Positions 44,209-52,623 of a stretch of 64,000 nt of DNA are shown in pieces; positions within the stretch are counted from its first letter, which is position 1; every line of letters begins with the position of its first letter. A program made the position numbers and the translations under genes. Below the pieces are notes generated by a model. The model was not told the origin of the DNA. It searched no databases and saw only the letters and a list, made by a program, of their open reading frames with translations. Source of the DNA: Streptomyces sp. NRRL F-2664 (lineage in GTDB: Bacteria; Actinomycetota; Actinomycetes; Streptomycetales; Streptomycetaceae); contig NZ_JOFX01000023.1 of the NCBI RefSeq assembly GCF_000719345.1, forward strand, positions 33,622 to 97,621, in the 5' to 3' direction.

Positions 44209-44640
44209 ATGACCACTCTCCTTCCCGCTGCATACGAGATATCCGCCGACACGGCACGGATCGACAACGCGCTGGTCCACCAGTGGTTGTCACAGGACGC
44301 GTACTGGGCCCGCGACCGGTCCAGGGAGAAGCAGGACCGCGCCATCGCAGGCTCCCTCAACTTCGGCGTATACGAACGCGCCTCCGGCGCCCAGGTCGGC
44401 TACGCCCGCGTGGTCACCGACCACGCCGATTTCGCCTGGCTGTGCGACGTGTACATCTCCCCACAGGTGCGCGGCAAGGGCATCGGCACCGCGCTCGTCA
44501 CCGCCGTGCGCGACCACCTCGCCCCCTACAGGCTCCGGCGGGTCCTGCTGGCCACCGCCGACGCGCACGAGATCTACGCCCGGATCGGCTTCGCCCCGCT
44601 GGAGGCGCCCGAGCGGTGGATGACCCTCGGCAGTCAGTGA
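44209..44640 (+). CDS. GNAT-family N-acetyltransferase
   Basis: A 143-residue acetyltransferase with the GNAT core: FGVYERASGAQVGYARVVTD, FAWLCDVYISPQVRGKGIGT (acetyl-CoA pyrophosphate loop QVRGKGIG), ALVTAVRDHLAPYRLRRVLL and IYARIGFAPLEAPERWM. Typical length and arrangement for a small-molecule GNAT of the YjdJ/ElaA-like kind. Its stop overlaps by 7 nt the stop of the convergent hydrolase gene. The ATG at 44209 is the only start that gives a normal N-terminus. The preceding gap (43930-44208) shows a possible 39-codon frame on the minus strand of unknown value. Confidence 0.9.
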   Translation: MTTLLPAAYEISADTARIDNALVHQWLSQDAYWARDRSREKQDRAIAGSLNFGVYERASGAQVGYARVVTDHADFAWLCDVYISPQVRGKGIGTALVTAVRDHLAPYRLRRVLLATADAHEIYARIGFAPLEAPERWMTLGSQ

Positions 44641-45659
44641 GCCGGCCGGCGCCACGCCCCCTCGGCGTCGCCGGCCAGGTGGTGGGCGAGGTGATCGGCG
44701 AGGGGGGCCAGCCAGTCGGGCCGAGCGTTGCCGAGGAGGTGGTCGCCGTGCGGGACGGACAGGTATGTGCCGCTCGGCGCCAGCCGGGCCAACGGTGCGG
44801 CGTCGGTGACGCCGGGGATCAGGTCCCGGCCCCCGTCCACGACCAGGAGCGGCGCCGTGATGCGCGGTGCGAGAGCGGCGAGATCGACCTGGCCGGCGAA
44901 CTCGCGTGCGGCGGCGGTCCCTCCGGCCCGCCGGGCCATGACCTCCCGCACGGGCGGCGGAAGGTGCGCCCAGTCGAGGCGGAAGGGCCCGCTCACCGTG
45001 GCGGCCGCCGCCACGCGCGGCTCCAGCGCGGCGGTACGGGCCGCGAAGTACCCGCCCAGGCTGAGGCCGACGAGTCCCACCCGAGCCACCCCGAGGGCGT
45101 CGATCGCCTCGCCCACGACCTGCTCGTAGTCCGCCCTCAGGGTGCTGGTGGCCGCGAGGACGCCCTGGCCGGGGCCGTCCATCGCGAACACCGCGAGGCC
45201 CCTCGCCAGCAGCGCGGACGCCAGGTCGAGGAACTCCTCCTTCGCCGAGTCCAGACCGGGTACGACGATCACGGTGCCGACGGCTTGGGCCGGGTCCGCC
45301 GGGCCGCGCAGCCAGCCGGTGAAGCCCGCGCCGCTCACCCGCCGCGCGGCAGGCTCCCGTACGGCGAGCGCCCGGCCCAGGGCCTCGTCCGCCAGTGCTG
45401 CGGCGCGGTGCGCCTCGGGGTACGGCGCGAGCGTGGCGACGTGGAACCAGCGGGCCGCCATCGTGAGGTACCCGCCCGCCGAGACGGCGGATGCCGCCCG
45501 CTGCGCACGCCGGAGGTAGGCGTGCCCGATGGCCTCGAAGGCCGGCCCCCAGTCGGAGACGGAGGTCAGGCCGCCGGTGACGTGCCGGTACTCGTGGGGG
45601 TCGAGGCCGGCGCCGGTCGCACGCGTCCACTGCGCGGCGGCGAACTCGGCGACGCTCAT
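44634..45659 (-). CDS. alpha/beta hydrolase (FrsA/DUF1100-like)
   Basis: A 341-residue hydrolase. A helical N-terminal cap (~1-120) precedes the catalytic domain: VGTVIVVPGLDSAKEEFLDL (oxyanion strand), nucleophile elbow VGLVGLSLGGYF (Ser in GLSLGG), acid LLVVDGGRDLIPG and His in SVPHGDHLLGN. The cap-plus-core arrangement resembles FrsA-type and 2,6-dihydroxypseudooxynicotine hydrolase-like enzymes acting on C-C or ester bonds. Divergent from a LysR regulator that probably controls it. Confidence 0.88.
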   Translation of the reverse strand: MSVAEFAAAQWTRATGAGLDPHEYRHVTGGLTSVSDWGPAFEAIGHAYLRRAQRAASAVSAGGYLTMAARWFHVATLAPYPEAHRAAALADEALGRALAVREPAARRVSGAGFTGWLRGPADPAQAVGTVIVVPGLDSAKEEFLDLASALLARGLAVFAMDGPGQGVLAATSTLRADYEQVVGEAIDALGVARVGLVGLSLGGYFAARTAALEPRVAAAATVSGPFRLDWAHLPPPVREVMARRAGGTAAAREFAGQVDLAALAPRITAPLLVVDGGRDLIPGVTDAAPLARLAPSGTYLSVPHGDHLLGNARPDWLAPLADHLAHHLAGDAEGAWRRPAH

Positions 45660-45827
45660 CGATCTCGTCCCGTCAGCAGGGCGGCCTCGCCGCCCCCCCC
45701 GGGACGGGTCGGGGGACGTCGGCGAACGCGGCGGGGCGCTCCACGGCGCCCGGCGGAATCAGTCGGTGCATGCCGCGCATCCAACGCCGACGCCCGCCCC
45801 GCGGTCCAACAACGATCCGGCACGAGC

Positions 45828-45844
45828 GACAACCATCCGTTGTC
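45828..45844. promoter_or_regulatory. candidate LysR operator
   Basis: GACAAC-N5-GTTGTC (45828-45844), a perfect 6-bp dyad in the divergent region between the hydrolase and LysR genes, about 55 bp from the LysR start. LysR-type sites are interrupted dyads of this size. Confidence 0.5.
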
Positions 45845-45898
45845 ATCGCAGCTCGGCCGCGTGCTCGGTCACCGACGGCCACCCCTAAGGTGGGAGCC

Positions 45899-46837
45899 GT
45901 GGATCTTGACGTCGCGCAGGTGCGTGCCTTCGTGCACGCCGCGGAGGAACTGCACTTCGGCCGGGCGGCGGGGCTGCTGGGCATCACCCAGCAGGGGTTG
46001 TCCAAACGGGTCGCGCGGTTGGAATCACTGCTCGGCACCACGCTGTTCGAGCGGCACGGCAACGCGGTACGCCTGACCGAGGCCGGGCGGCGCTTCCTTG
46101 CGCCCGCACGGCAGACCCTGTCCGCCGCCGACGCCGCGGTCGCCGCGGCGGTCGGCACGGACCGTCCGCTCCATGTGGACGTGTGGGGGCACCTCTACGC
46201 CCCCCTGCGGACCGTGGCCCAGGTGGCGGCGGAGGCCGGGGAACTGGTGCTGGGGCACGGCCGCGACCTCCCCTCGGTGACGGACGCCCTGCTGTCCGGC
46301 GCCGTCGACGCGGCCTTCGGCCGGGTCCACCCGCCCCTGCCCACCGGACTGGTGCACCGCCTCGTCCGTCTCGAACCGGTCGACGCCGTGCTGAGCACGG
46401 ACCATCCGCTGGCGGCCGAGGCGGCCCTGCGCCCCGAGCAACTGAGCGGCAGCGTGCTGTGGGCCCCCGGCGCGCTGGAACGCCTGGACTTCCTCCACCG
46501 CTTCGCCGACCGCTTCGACATCCCCGACCGGGCATCGAGCGTCAACCTGGGTCTCGCCCACTTCCTCGCCGAGGTGGCGGACGACCCGCGCCGCTTCTCG
46601 CTGCTGCCGGCCGACGTGCCCCGGCCGGAGCTCCCCGGGCTGCGCTCCGTCCCCCTGGTCGACCCCACTCCGCTGTATGCCTGGCACCTGGTGTGGCGCC
46701 CCGGCAACGGCCACCCGGGCCTGAACAGGCTCACCGCCGCCTGCGCTGCGCAGGCGCGGCGGAGCCGCTGGCTGGAGTACGACCCTGGGCGCGACTGGCT
46801 GCCGGACCCGTCCCTCACGCAGGGCGGAGTGGGCTGA
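45899..46837 (+). CDS. LysR-family transcriptional regulator
   Basis: A 312-residue regulator. The N-terminal helix-turn-helix is canonical (VRAFVHAAEELHFGRAAGLL, GITQQGLSKRVARLESLLGT, LFERHGNAVRLTEAGRRFL), followed by the periplasmic-binding-like effector domain (VDVWGHLYAPLRTVAQVAAE, VDAAFGRVHPPLPTGLVHRL, VDAVLSTDHPLAAEAALRPE). GTG 45899 has AAGGTGGGAG upstream. It is divergent from the alpha/beta hydrolase gene, with a dyad between them; LysR proteins commonly regulate such a divergent target in response to its substrate. Confidence 0.92.
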   Translation: MDLDVAQVRAFVHAAEELHFGRAAGLLGITQQGLSKRVARLESLLGTTLFERHGNAVRLTEAGRRFLAPARQTLSAADAAVAAAVGTDRPLHVDVWGHLYAPLRTVAQVAAEAGELVLGHGRDLPSVTDALLSGAVDAAFGRVHPPLPTGLVHRLVRLEPVDAVLSTDHPLAAEAALRPEQLSGSVLWAPGALERLDFLHRFADRFDIPDRASSVNLGLAHFLAEVADDPRRFSLLPADVPRPELPGLRSVPLVDPTPLYAWHLVWRPGNGHPGLNRLTAACAAQARRSRWLEYDPGRDWLPDPSLTQGGVG

Positions 46838-46918
46838 CGGAGCCGGCCGGGTCAGCGGCGTGTCCGCATCTGCCGGACCGCGGCAGCGGAGCGGGCGCCA
46901 CGGCCGGTCCCGGGCGGC

Positions 46919-47362
46919 TCACGCTGTCCCGCCCCGCACGAGGTGCGCGGTGATGAGCTCTTCCCAGGAGCGGATGAAGGACGGGTAATCGGCGGCGAAC
47001 GCGTCGAGTGCCCGGGCTGCGGCGGGAGTCAGGGGCGTCATGTCGTAGGTGACCGTCACCTCACTGCCGGCTGCGGTCGCAGCCAGGGCGACGGTGACCG
47101 TGCCGGCGCGGACGCCGGGGGTGATGCGGGCGTAGGAGACCGACCGGGGGAAGTCGCGGGCGGCGACCAGCCAGGTCGTCTCCTCGTCGGGGGACGAGGT
47201 GAGCCGGACGGTTCCCGGCGCAGTGTCGTCGGCCGCCGCGACCGGGAAAAGGGGTTCCCAGCCGGGCACCCAATCGCGCTCGCCCCGGGCGGTGAAGAGG
47301 CGGAAGGCGACTTCGGGCGGGAGGGGAACGTGCAATGCGGCGGTCACGACACGACGGTCCAC
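46919..47362 (-). CDS. SRPBCC-family protein
   Basis: A 147-residue helix-grip (START/Bet v1-like) protein: TAALHVPLPPEVAFRLFTAR, GERDWVPGWEPLFPVAAADD, TTWLVAARDFPRSVSYARIT, GSEVTVTYDMTPLTPAAARA and a long C-terminal helix. Such proteins bind hydrophobic ligands or act as cyclases/ATPase activators; no partner is evident. The minus-strand start at 47362 lies close to a hairpin of the next gene. Confidence 0.85.
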   Translation of the reverse strand: MDRRVVTAALHVPLPPEVAFRLFTARGERDWVPGWEPLFPVAAADDTAPGTVRLTSSPDEETTWLVAARDFPRSVSYARITPGVRAGTVTVALAATAAGSEVTVTYDMTPLTPAAARALDAFAADYPSFIRSWEELITAHLVRGGTA

Positions 47363-47457
47363 GGGTTCCCTTCCCCTCCAGGTGCAGGGTGGCCCGGTTC
47401 TCCGGCAGGGCGTCGCACCCGGGCGTCGCCCGCAGCGGAGGGGGCCTCGTGGGGGAC

Positions 47458-47483
47458 GCGCCCGGCCGCTGTCGGCCGGGCGC
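47458..47483 (-). terminator. terminator of the NxGxG-repeat gene
   Basis: An 11-bp perfect stem (GCGCCCGGCCG at 47458-47468, complement 47473-47483) with loop CTGT, 39 bp downstream of the repeat protein's stop. Confidence 0.75.
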
Positions 47484-47522
47484 CTCGTGTCACGCGGTCC
47501 TCGCGCCGGCCCGTGGGCCGTC

Positions 47523-47789
47523 TCAGTTGCCGATGCCGGAAGTGCCGATGCCCGAGTTGCCGATGCCGTGGCTGCCGATGCCGGTGTTGGCGATGCCCGC
47601 GTTGCCCAGCCCCCAGTTGGCGATGCCGGCGTTTCCTACGCCGTTGTTGAAGGCGCCGGCGTTGCCGACGCCCGAGTTGCCGATGCCCGAGCTGCCCACG
47701 CCGTCGGCGGCTGCCGCCCCGACACCGACGACGGCCACCACGGCCGCGGCACCCAGCACGGTCGCCACACGAAGAAGAGTCGTACGCAT
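47523..47789 (-). CDS. secreted NxGxG-repeat protein (MPTR-like)
   Basis: An 88-residue exported protein: a signal peptide (MRTTLLRVATVLGAAAVVAV ... GAAAADG) followed almost entirely by a five-residue repeat of the form G-[ILVF]-[GA]-N-x (SGIGNSGVGNAGAFNNGVGN and so on, about eleven units, ending GIGN). It resembles the pentapeptide NxGxGN repeats of mycobacterial PPE-MPTR proteins (Pentapeptide_2) but without a PE/PPE domain. AGGAGG precedes ATG 47789. It likely forms a small beta-solenoid on or outside the cell wall. Function unknown. Confidence 0.8.
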   Translation of the reverse strand: MRTTLLRVATVLGAAAVVAVVGVGAAAADGVGSSGIGNSGVGNAGAFNNGVGNAGIANWGLGNAGIANTGIGSHGIGNSGIGTSGIGN

Positions 47790-48047
47790 CGTCACATACC
47801 TCCTGCTCAGCGGATGTTGCCGCGTATATCCATAACATAGGAGTACGGGAGATATCGTGGGAAGTGCCGGAATTCGGCGTGCCGCGAGGGCGCGCACGTG
47901 CATTCGGCCGTGGCCCCGGACGCCGCGACACCAGGACCCCTGCACCGGACTCCGGCCCCGGGCCCCGTCGAGGCCGACAGTCACGGGCCGCGAAAGTTGT
48001 GGGACTGCCCGTACGCCGCGAAGGGGAGATCATGATGGTGTGGTGCG

Positions 48048-48563
48048 ATGAGGATCGGCTCGGGCGTGAAGGACAGGCAAGCTGTGCGGGAGGCTGAAGT
48101 CACAACGGTCGCGGGGCTGCTCGCGGCGGTTGCCCAGGGGGAGAGCGGCGCGCTGTGGCGGCTGGAGGGCGCGGACCGCCAGCTCGACGCGAACCTGGTG
48201 CGCCACCTGCCCGGGACCGGCGGCGCGGCCTACACCGAGGACGAGGTCGACGTGCTGCTCGTCGTCGTCGCGGGCGGCGGCACCCTCACCCTGGACGGGA
48301 CGACGTCCCGCCTGACCCCCGGCTTCCTCGGCCTCCTGCCGCGCGGCACCTCCCGCGCCCTGCTGGCCGGCCCCGAAGGCCTGCTCGTCCTGACCGCGCA
48401 CCGCAGGCGCCGCGGTATGAGCATCGGCCGGACCACGCCCACCACCGCGCCCGAACCGTGCGCGCTGCACGCGGTCTGCCCCCGGTGCCACCGCCACGCG
48501 ATAGAGGCGGACGCCCGCTTCTGCTCCGGCTGCGGCACACCCCTCCCACCCCGCGCCGCGTAG
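48048..48563 (+). CDS. cupin-like protein with C-terminal zinc ribbon
   Basis: A 171-residue protein. Residues ~20-120 read as a cupin-like beta-barrel (GALWRLEGADRQLDANLVRH, DEVDVLLVVVAGGGTLTLDG, SRLTPGFLGLLPRGTSRALL), without clear metal-binding His motifs. After a short linker, the C-terminus is a zinc ribbon with CPRCHRHAIEADARFCSGCG (two CxxC pairs). An unusual pairing; possibly a small regulator or nucleic-acid binding protein. The ATG at 48048 has no strong ribosome site, and internal starts are possible. Confidence 0.7.
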   Translation: MRIGSGVKDRQAVREAEVTTVAGLLAAVAQGESGALWRLEGADRQLDANLVRHLPGTGGAAYTEDEVDVLLVVVAGGGTLTLDGTTSRLTPGFLGLLPRGTSRALLAGPEGLLVLTAHRRRRGMSIGRTTPTTAPEPCALHAVCPRCHRHAIEADARFCSGCGTPLPPRAA

Positions 48564-48674
48564 GCGGCCGCGTCGTCACGCTCGGTGGCGGCGGCGGGGA
48601 TAGGGTGGCGCCGGGTTGGATGTCGTCGGGTTCCGTGCCGCGCGCGGGACGCCCTTCCGGAAAGGTACTCACCC

Positions 48675-49082
48675 GTGTCTGCTGCGCTCTCCGATGATCT
48701 GAAGCGTCTCATCGACGATTCCCCCGTGTTCGCGACGGTGGCGACCATCCAGCCCGACGGCAGCCCGCAACTGTCCGTGGTCTGGCTCCGGCGGGACGGC
48801 GACCAGCTGCTCATCTCCACGACGGTGGGCCGCCGGAAGGAGAAGAACCTCCGCCGCGATCCGCGGATCACCGTGATGATCAACCCGCACGACGCGCCGT
48901 ACACCTATGCCGAGGTGCGCGGGACGGCGGAGCTGACCGAAGAGGGCGGCCAGGAGCTGATCAACGAACTCTCGCGCAAGTACACAGGCAAGGAGTACCG
49001 GGACTTCAACCCGGCCTCCGTCGACGACGCCCCCCGCGTCGTGGTCCGGGTGGTTCCCCGCAAGGTCGTCGGCTCGATCTAG
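48675..49082 (+). CDS. PPOX-class F420-dependent oxidoreductase
   Basis: A 135-residue split-barrel flavin/F420 protein: LIDDSPVFATVATIQPDGSP, QLSVVWLRRDGDQLLISTTV, GRRKEKNLRRDPRITVMINP, YAEVRGTAELTEEGGQELIN. This is the standard pattern of small Rv1155-like F420-dependent reductases, acting as homodimers. GTG 48675 follows AAAGGT. Substrate unknown. A bidirectional terminator follows at 49141. Confidence 0.92.
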   Translation: MSAALSDDLKRLIDDSPVFATVATIQPDGSPQLSVVWLRRDGDQLLISTTVGRRKEKNLRRDPRITVMINPHDAPYTYAEVRGTAELTEEGGQELINELSRKYTGKEYRDFNPASVDDAPRVVVRVVPRKVVGSI

Positions 49083-49140
49083 GGTGCGCATCGGTCCCGC
49101 CGGCCCGGCGGACACCCCCGGCCCTGCCGCAGACGCCCGT

Positions 49141-49174
49141 GCCCCGGACCGGTCGTGCCGGACCGGTCCGGGGC
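49141..49174. terminator. bidirectional terminator
   Basis: A 14-bp perfect stem (GCCCCGGACCGGTC at 49141-49154, complement 49161-49174) with a 6-nt loop, between the convergent PPOX and DUF4157 genes. Confidence 0.85.
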
Positions 49175-49192
49175 CCCGCGGTGCTGCGGGCG

Positions 49193-50698
49193 TCAGGCCG
49201 CCAGTTCCTGCTGGGACGCGGCGGAGGGCAGTTCCTTCCCCGACCGGTTCTTGACGAGCTCCACGTTGTCGACGAACAGCTGGAAGAGCAGCTGGCTCGC
49301 CCCGAGTTCCCGGCCGTTCTTGCCGTTGTTCCCCTGCGCGATGCCGAGGCTGTACGGCTCCTTGTCCTCGGCCTTGACGCCGATGTAGCCACCCAAAGTG
49401 CCCTCGTTCGGGTTGGCGTTCTTGTAGTCGCCGCCGCCCGCGTTCGCCTTGCGGATGTAGTCGTTCTTGTAGCCCGGGCCCAGGGCCATGTGGTCCTGCC
49501 GGAAGAGGAGTTCGTGGGCTCCGGGCTTGAGGGTGAACTTCAGCTGGACGGCGTACGGATCACCCTGGGTGTCGTAGTACCCGTCGGCCTGCCCCTGGTC
49601 GCCGAGGTGGGCCCCGATGGTCATACCGGTGTAGCCCTTCTCCCGGAACTCCTTCGCCGAGCCCTCGCCGGAGGCCACGTACGCCAGCATCTCCTCGCGT
49701 GCGGCTGCGTCGCCCCAGTAGGCGAGAGCGCTCTCCGCCTCTTCGAAACTCATGGACCGGTACAGCTCCATGCGCCCGGCGTCCTGCCCCTTGCTCGACA
49801 GCTCCGCCAGCAGTGCGGGCCCGACGGTCTTGATGATCTCGTCGATCGTGCGGGCAGGTTTGCTGGCCTTGAACTTCCTGGCGGCCTTCTTGGAGTCGGC
49901 CATGTGCGTGGCCCTGCTCTTCGCGGCGCTGCTGCTGGCCCCGCCCAGCCCCGCCTTGTCCCGCCAGTACTCCTCCGTCAGCCGGGCCTGCGGGTCGTCG
50001 ACCCGCTGCACCGGCGCGCCGGAACCGGACCCGGCCGAGGGCGCCGCGTGGCGCTGCACGTCCGTGGGGGCGCGATGGCCGGGTGCCATCACCCGGGTGG
50101 CGTTCGCCTCCGCCTCCCGCTCGAACCGGTCCGCCGGGTCGGAGACCCTGAGCCCCGCACCGTTGTCGGTACCCGCGACAGGTCCCTGGCGCTGCTGGAT
50201 GACGTGGGTCAGTTCATGGGCGAGGGTGTGCCTGTCGCCGCCGCCGGAGCCTATGACGACGTGGCTGCCGGAGGTGTAGGCGCGGGCGCCGACCTCCGCT
50301 GCGGAAGCCTTGGCGGCGCTGTCGTCGTGGATGCGGACATCGGAGAAGTCCGCGCCGAGCCGGGCTTCCATGTCGGTGCGGGTGGCGGTGTCCATGGGGC
50401 GCCCGGGGGCCCGCAGGACGTCGTGCACGGCGGACCGTTGCACGGCGGCACCCCGTACGGCCGGCTGCCCGCCGGCCTGCTGGTGCCCGCACCCGTCGGT
50501 GTGCCGGTGCTCTTCCCGGGCGAGTGCGTGACCGGCCCTGCGGAGCATCTGCACGACTGCTGCGTTGCCGGCCGCGGCCTGCTGCGCCATCAGTGCCGTC
50601 GGAGGCTCGGACGTCTGCCGGGGCACTGCGGAACGGCTGGAGGCCTGCAGTAATTGATCGTCGTTCCTGCGTGTCGAGCGGGGGTGCTGGGGACTCAC
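49193..50698 (-). CDS. DUF4157 (eCIS core) protein with C-terminal effector-like domain
   Basis: A 501-residue protein. The N-terminal part (~55-175) is the DUF4157 domain found in extracellular contractile injection system cargo: MEARLGADFSDVRIHDDSAA, GSHVVIGSGGGDRHTLAHEL and zinc motif HELTH (about residue 160). After a Ala/Gly linker, a globular domain follows: MELYRSMSFEEAESALAYWG, GYTGMTIGAHLGDQGQADGY, AVQLKFTLKPGAHELLFRQD, GPGYKNDYIRKANAGG. The LYRSM plus TGMTIGAHLGD pattern is reminiscent of ADP-ribosyltransferase folds, but this is only a suggestion. GTG 50698 has AAAGG upstream. No immunity gene or phage-tail genes are adjacent. Confidence 0.8.
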   Translation of the reverse strand: MSPQHPRSTRRNDDQLLQASSRSAVPRQTSEPPTALMAQQAAAGNAAVVQMLRRAGHALAREEHRHTDGCGHQQAGGQPAVRGAAVQRSAVHDVLRAPGRPMDTATRTDMEARLGADFSDVRIHDDSAAKASAAEVGARAYTSGSHVVIGSGGGDRHTLAHELTHVIQQRQGPVAGTDNGAGLRVSDPADRFEREAEANATRVMAPGHRAPTDVQRHAAPSAGSGSGAPVQRVDDPQARLTEEYWRDKAGLGGASSSAAKSRATHMADSKKAARKFKASKPARTIDEIIKTVGPALLAELSSKGQDAGRMELYRSMSFEEAESALAYWGDAAAREEMLAYVASGEGSAKEFREKGYTGMTIGAHLGDQGQADGYYDTQGDPYAVQLKFTLKPGAHELLFRQDHMALGPGYKNDYIRKANAGGGDYKNANPNEGTLGGYIGVKAEDKEPYSLGIAQGNNGKNGRELGASQLLFQLFVDNVELVKNRSGKELPSAASQQELAA

Positions 50699-50885
50699 GC
50701 GATCGCCTTTTCGGTACGTCGGGGAAGCCGCCTCACGCGGCTGCCGGCCACGCCCCCAGGGGTCGGTCACACCCGTCGTGACCAGGGGGTCCGAAGCATT
50801 ATCCGACCATGCGCCGCTGCGGGGCGAACGGCGGTGGCCGGTTGCCGTCCCCCACGCCCGCCGAGGCCGCGCTCGCGGCCGGGCG

Positions 50886-51965
50886 CTACGGCGCGCTGGC
50901 CAGCCGGACCGTGACGGTGAGTCCGCCCTCGGGGCGGGGGACGAGGGTGAGGATCCCGCCGTGCGCGCGGACGATGCTGTGCACGATGGCCAGACCGAGG
51001 CCCGCGCCGGCGTGCTCGTCCGTGCGCACGCGTTCCGCCCCGCGCTGGAAGGGCTCGGTCAGGGTCGGCACCCGTTCCGGCGGGAGCGGGCGGCCCGTGT
51101 TCTCGACACGCAGCACGCTGGTGTCGCCGTAGGTCCCGGTGTGGACCGTCACGGTGCCGTCGGCGGGCAGGTTGTGGACGACGGCGTTCTGGACGAGGTT
51201 CGCCACCATGCGCAGCAGGAGCTCCGCGGAGCCGCAGACCGGTGCCGCGCCCCCGGTGACGTCCAGGGTGATCCGGCGCTGTTCGGCGAGGGGCAGCAGG
51301 GTTTCGGCGGCCTCCTCCGCGAGCAGGGACAGGTCGACCTCCTCCCCGCCGACGTTCCCGCGGTCGCTCCGGCCGAGCAGCAGCAGGGCTTCCGTCAGGT
51401 CGATGGCCCGCCCGTTCACCGTGTGCAGGCGTTCGACGATCTCGGTCAGATCCTGCGTCGGGTCCTTGCGCGCGAGGTCCAGGAGCGCCCGCGAGATCGC
51501 CAGCGGGGTGCGCAGCTCGTGGGAGGCGTTCGCGGCGAACCGCTGCTGTTCCGCGACGTGCGACTCGACCTGTTCGAGCATCGAGTCGAACGCGTCCGCC
51601 AGTTCCCGGAACTCGTCCTGACGGCCTTCCATGCGGATCCGGTGGGACAGCGACCCCTTCCCGGCGGTCCGTGCCGCCTCGGTGATCCGCGTGAGCGGTG
51701 CCAGCATCCGGCCGGCCAGGAGCCATCCCCCCACCAGCCCGAACACCAGCAGGAAGGCCATCGCCACGGCCGCCGCGGGGGCGAAGGTGCGCACGAGGAG
51801 GTAGCGGTTGGGGGAGACCCCGAGCAGACCCTGGGAGTTGTCGGGAACATAGCGCAGCAGGTACCCCCACACCACCGCCATCAACAGGGCCCCGGCGACG
51901 AAGAGGAACCCGGCATAGCTGAGGGCGAGTTTCCCGCGGGCGCTGAGTCCCGGGCGCCTACGCAA
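50886..51965 (-). CDS. sensor histidine kinase
   Basis: A 359-residue membrane kinase: first helix LALSYAGFLFVAGALLMAVV, short extracellular segment, second helix LVFGLVGGWLLAG, HAMP (RMLAPLTRITEAARTAGKGS), H-box ASHELRTPLAISRALLDLA with the phospho-accepting His, N-box LLRMVANLVQNAVVHN and G-box GAGLGLAIVHSIV. TTG 51965 is the natural start; it overlaps the response regulator stop by 8 nt, so kinase translation is coupled. Third gene of a VanZ-like/RR/HK operon, suggesting envelope stress sensing. Confidence 0.92.
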   Translation of the reverse strand: MRRRPGLSARGKLALSYAGFLFVAGALLMAVVWGYLLRYVPDNSQGLLGVSPNRYLLVRTFAPAAAVAMAFLLVFGLVGGWLLAGRMLAPLTRITEAARTAGKGSLSHRIRMEGRQDEFRELADAFDSMLEQVESHVAEQQRFAANASHELRTPLAISRALLDLARKDPTQDLTEIVERLHTVNGRAIDLTEALLLLGRSDRGNVGGEEVDLSLLAEEAAETLLPLAEQRRITLDVTGGAAPVCGSAELLLRMVANLVQNAVVHNLPADGTVTVHTGTYGDTSVLRVENTGRPLPPERVPTLTEPFQRGAERVRTDEHAGAGLGLAIVHSIVRAHGGILTLVPRPEGGLTVTVRLASAP

Positions 51966-52623
51966 GGGTGTCGATCCGGTAGCCGACGCCCGGCACCGTG
52001 GCGATGATCCACGGTTCGCCCAGCCGCTTGCGCAGCGCGGAGACGGTGATGCGCACGGCATTGGTGAGGGGGTCGACGTTCTCGTCCCAGGCCCGTTCCA
52101 GCAGCTCCTCCGCGCTCACCACCCCGCCCTCGGCGGCGACGAGGACCTCCAGCACGGCGAACTGCTTGCGGGTGAGGGCGACGTAGCGTCCGGCGCGGAA
52201 CACCTCGCGGCGGAAGGGGTCGACCCGCAGGCCCGCCAGCTCGCGGACCGGCGGCCGGGAGTGCGCGCGCCTGCGGTCCAGCGCCCTCAGCCGCAGTACC
52301 AGCTCGCGCAGCTCGAACGGCTTGGTGAGGTAGTCGTCGGCGCCCAGCCCGAAGCCGGAGGCCTTGTCGTCGATCCGGTCGGCGGCGGTCAGCATGAGGA
52401 TCGGGATGCCGCTGCCGGAGGCGACGATGCGGCGGGCGACCTCGTCACCGGAGGGGCCCGGGATGTCGCGGTCCAGGACCGCGATGTCGTAGGAATGCAC
52501 ACTGAGCAGTTCCAGGGCGCACTCGCCGTCACCGGCGATGTCGGCGGCGATCGCCTCCAGTCGCAGACCGTCACGGACGGCCTCGGCGAGGTAGGGCTCG
52601 TCCTCCACGATCAGTACACGCAT
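51958..52623 (-). CDS. OmpR-family response regulator
   Basis: A 221-residue regulator: receiver with acidic pocket Glu7/Asp8, phospho-acceptor Asp51 (AVLDRDIPGPSGDE), Thr in LMLTAADR and Lys in DDYLTKPFEL; then a winged-helix output domain (ALTRKQFAVLEVLVAAEGGV, VRITVSALRKRLGEPWIIAT, VPGVGYRIDTLA). It overlaps the VanZ-like gene by 13 nt and the kinase by 8 nt. Cognate partner of the kinase at 50886. Confidence 0.95.
   Translation of the reverse strand: MRVLIVEDEPYLAEAVRDGLRLEAIAADIAGDGECALELLSVHSYDIAVLDRDIPGPSGDEVARRIVASGSGIPILMLTAADRIDDKASGFGLGADDYLTKPFELRELVLRLRALDRRRAHSRPPVRELAGLRVDPFRREVFRAGRYVALTRKQFAVLEVLVAAEGGVVSAEELLERAWDENVDPLTNAVRITVSALRKRLGEPWIIATVPGVGYRIDTLA

Noticed and set aside
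47520..47720. Short DNA repeats of about 15 bp resembling a CRISPR array
   Set aside because: They are contiguous, have no spacers and encode the pentapeptide repeats of a secreted protein.
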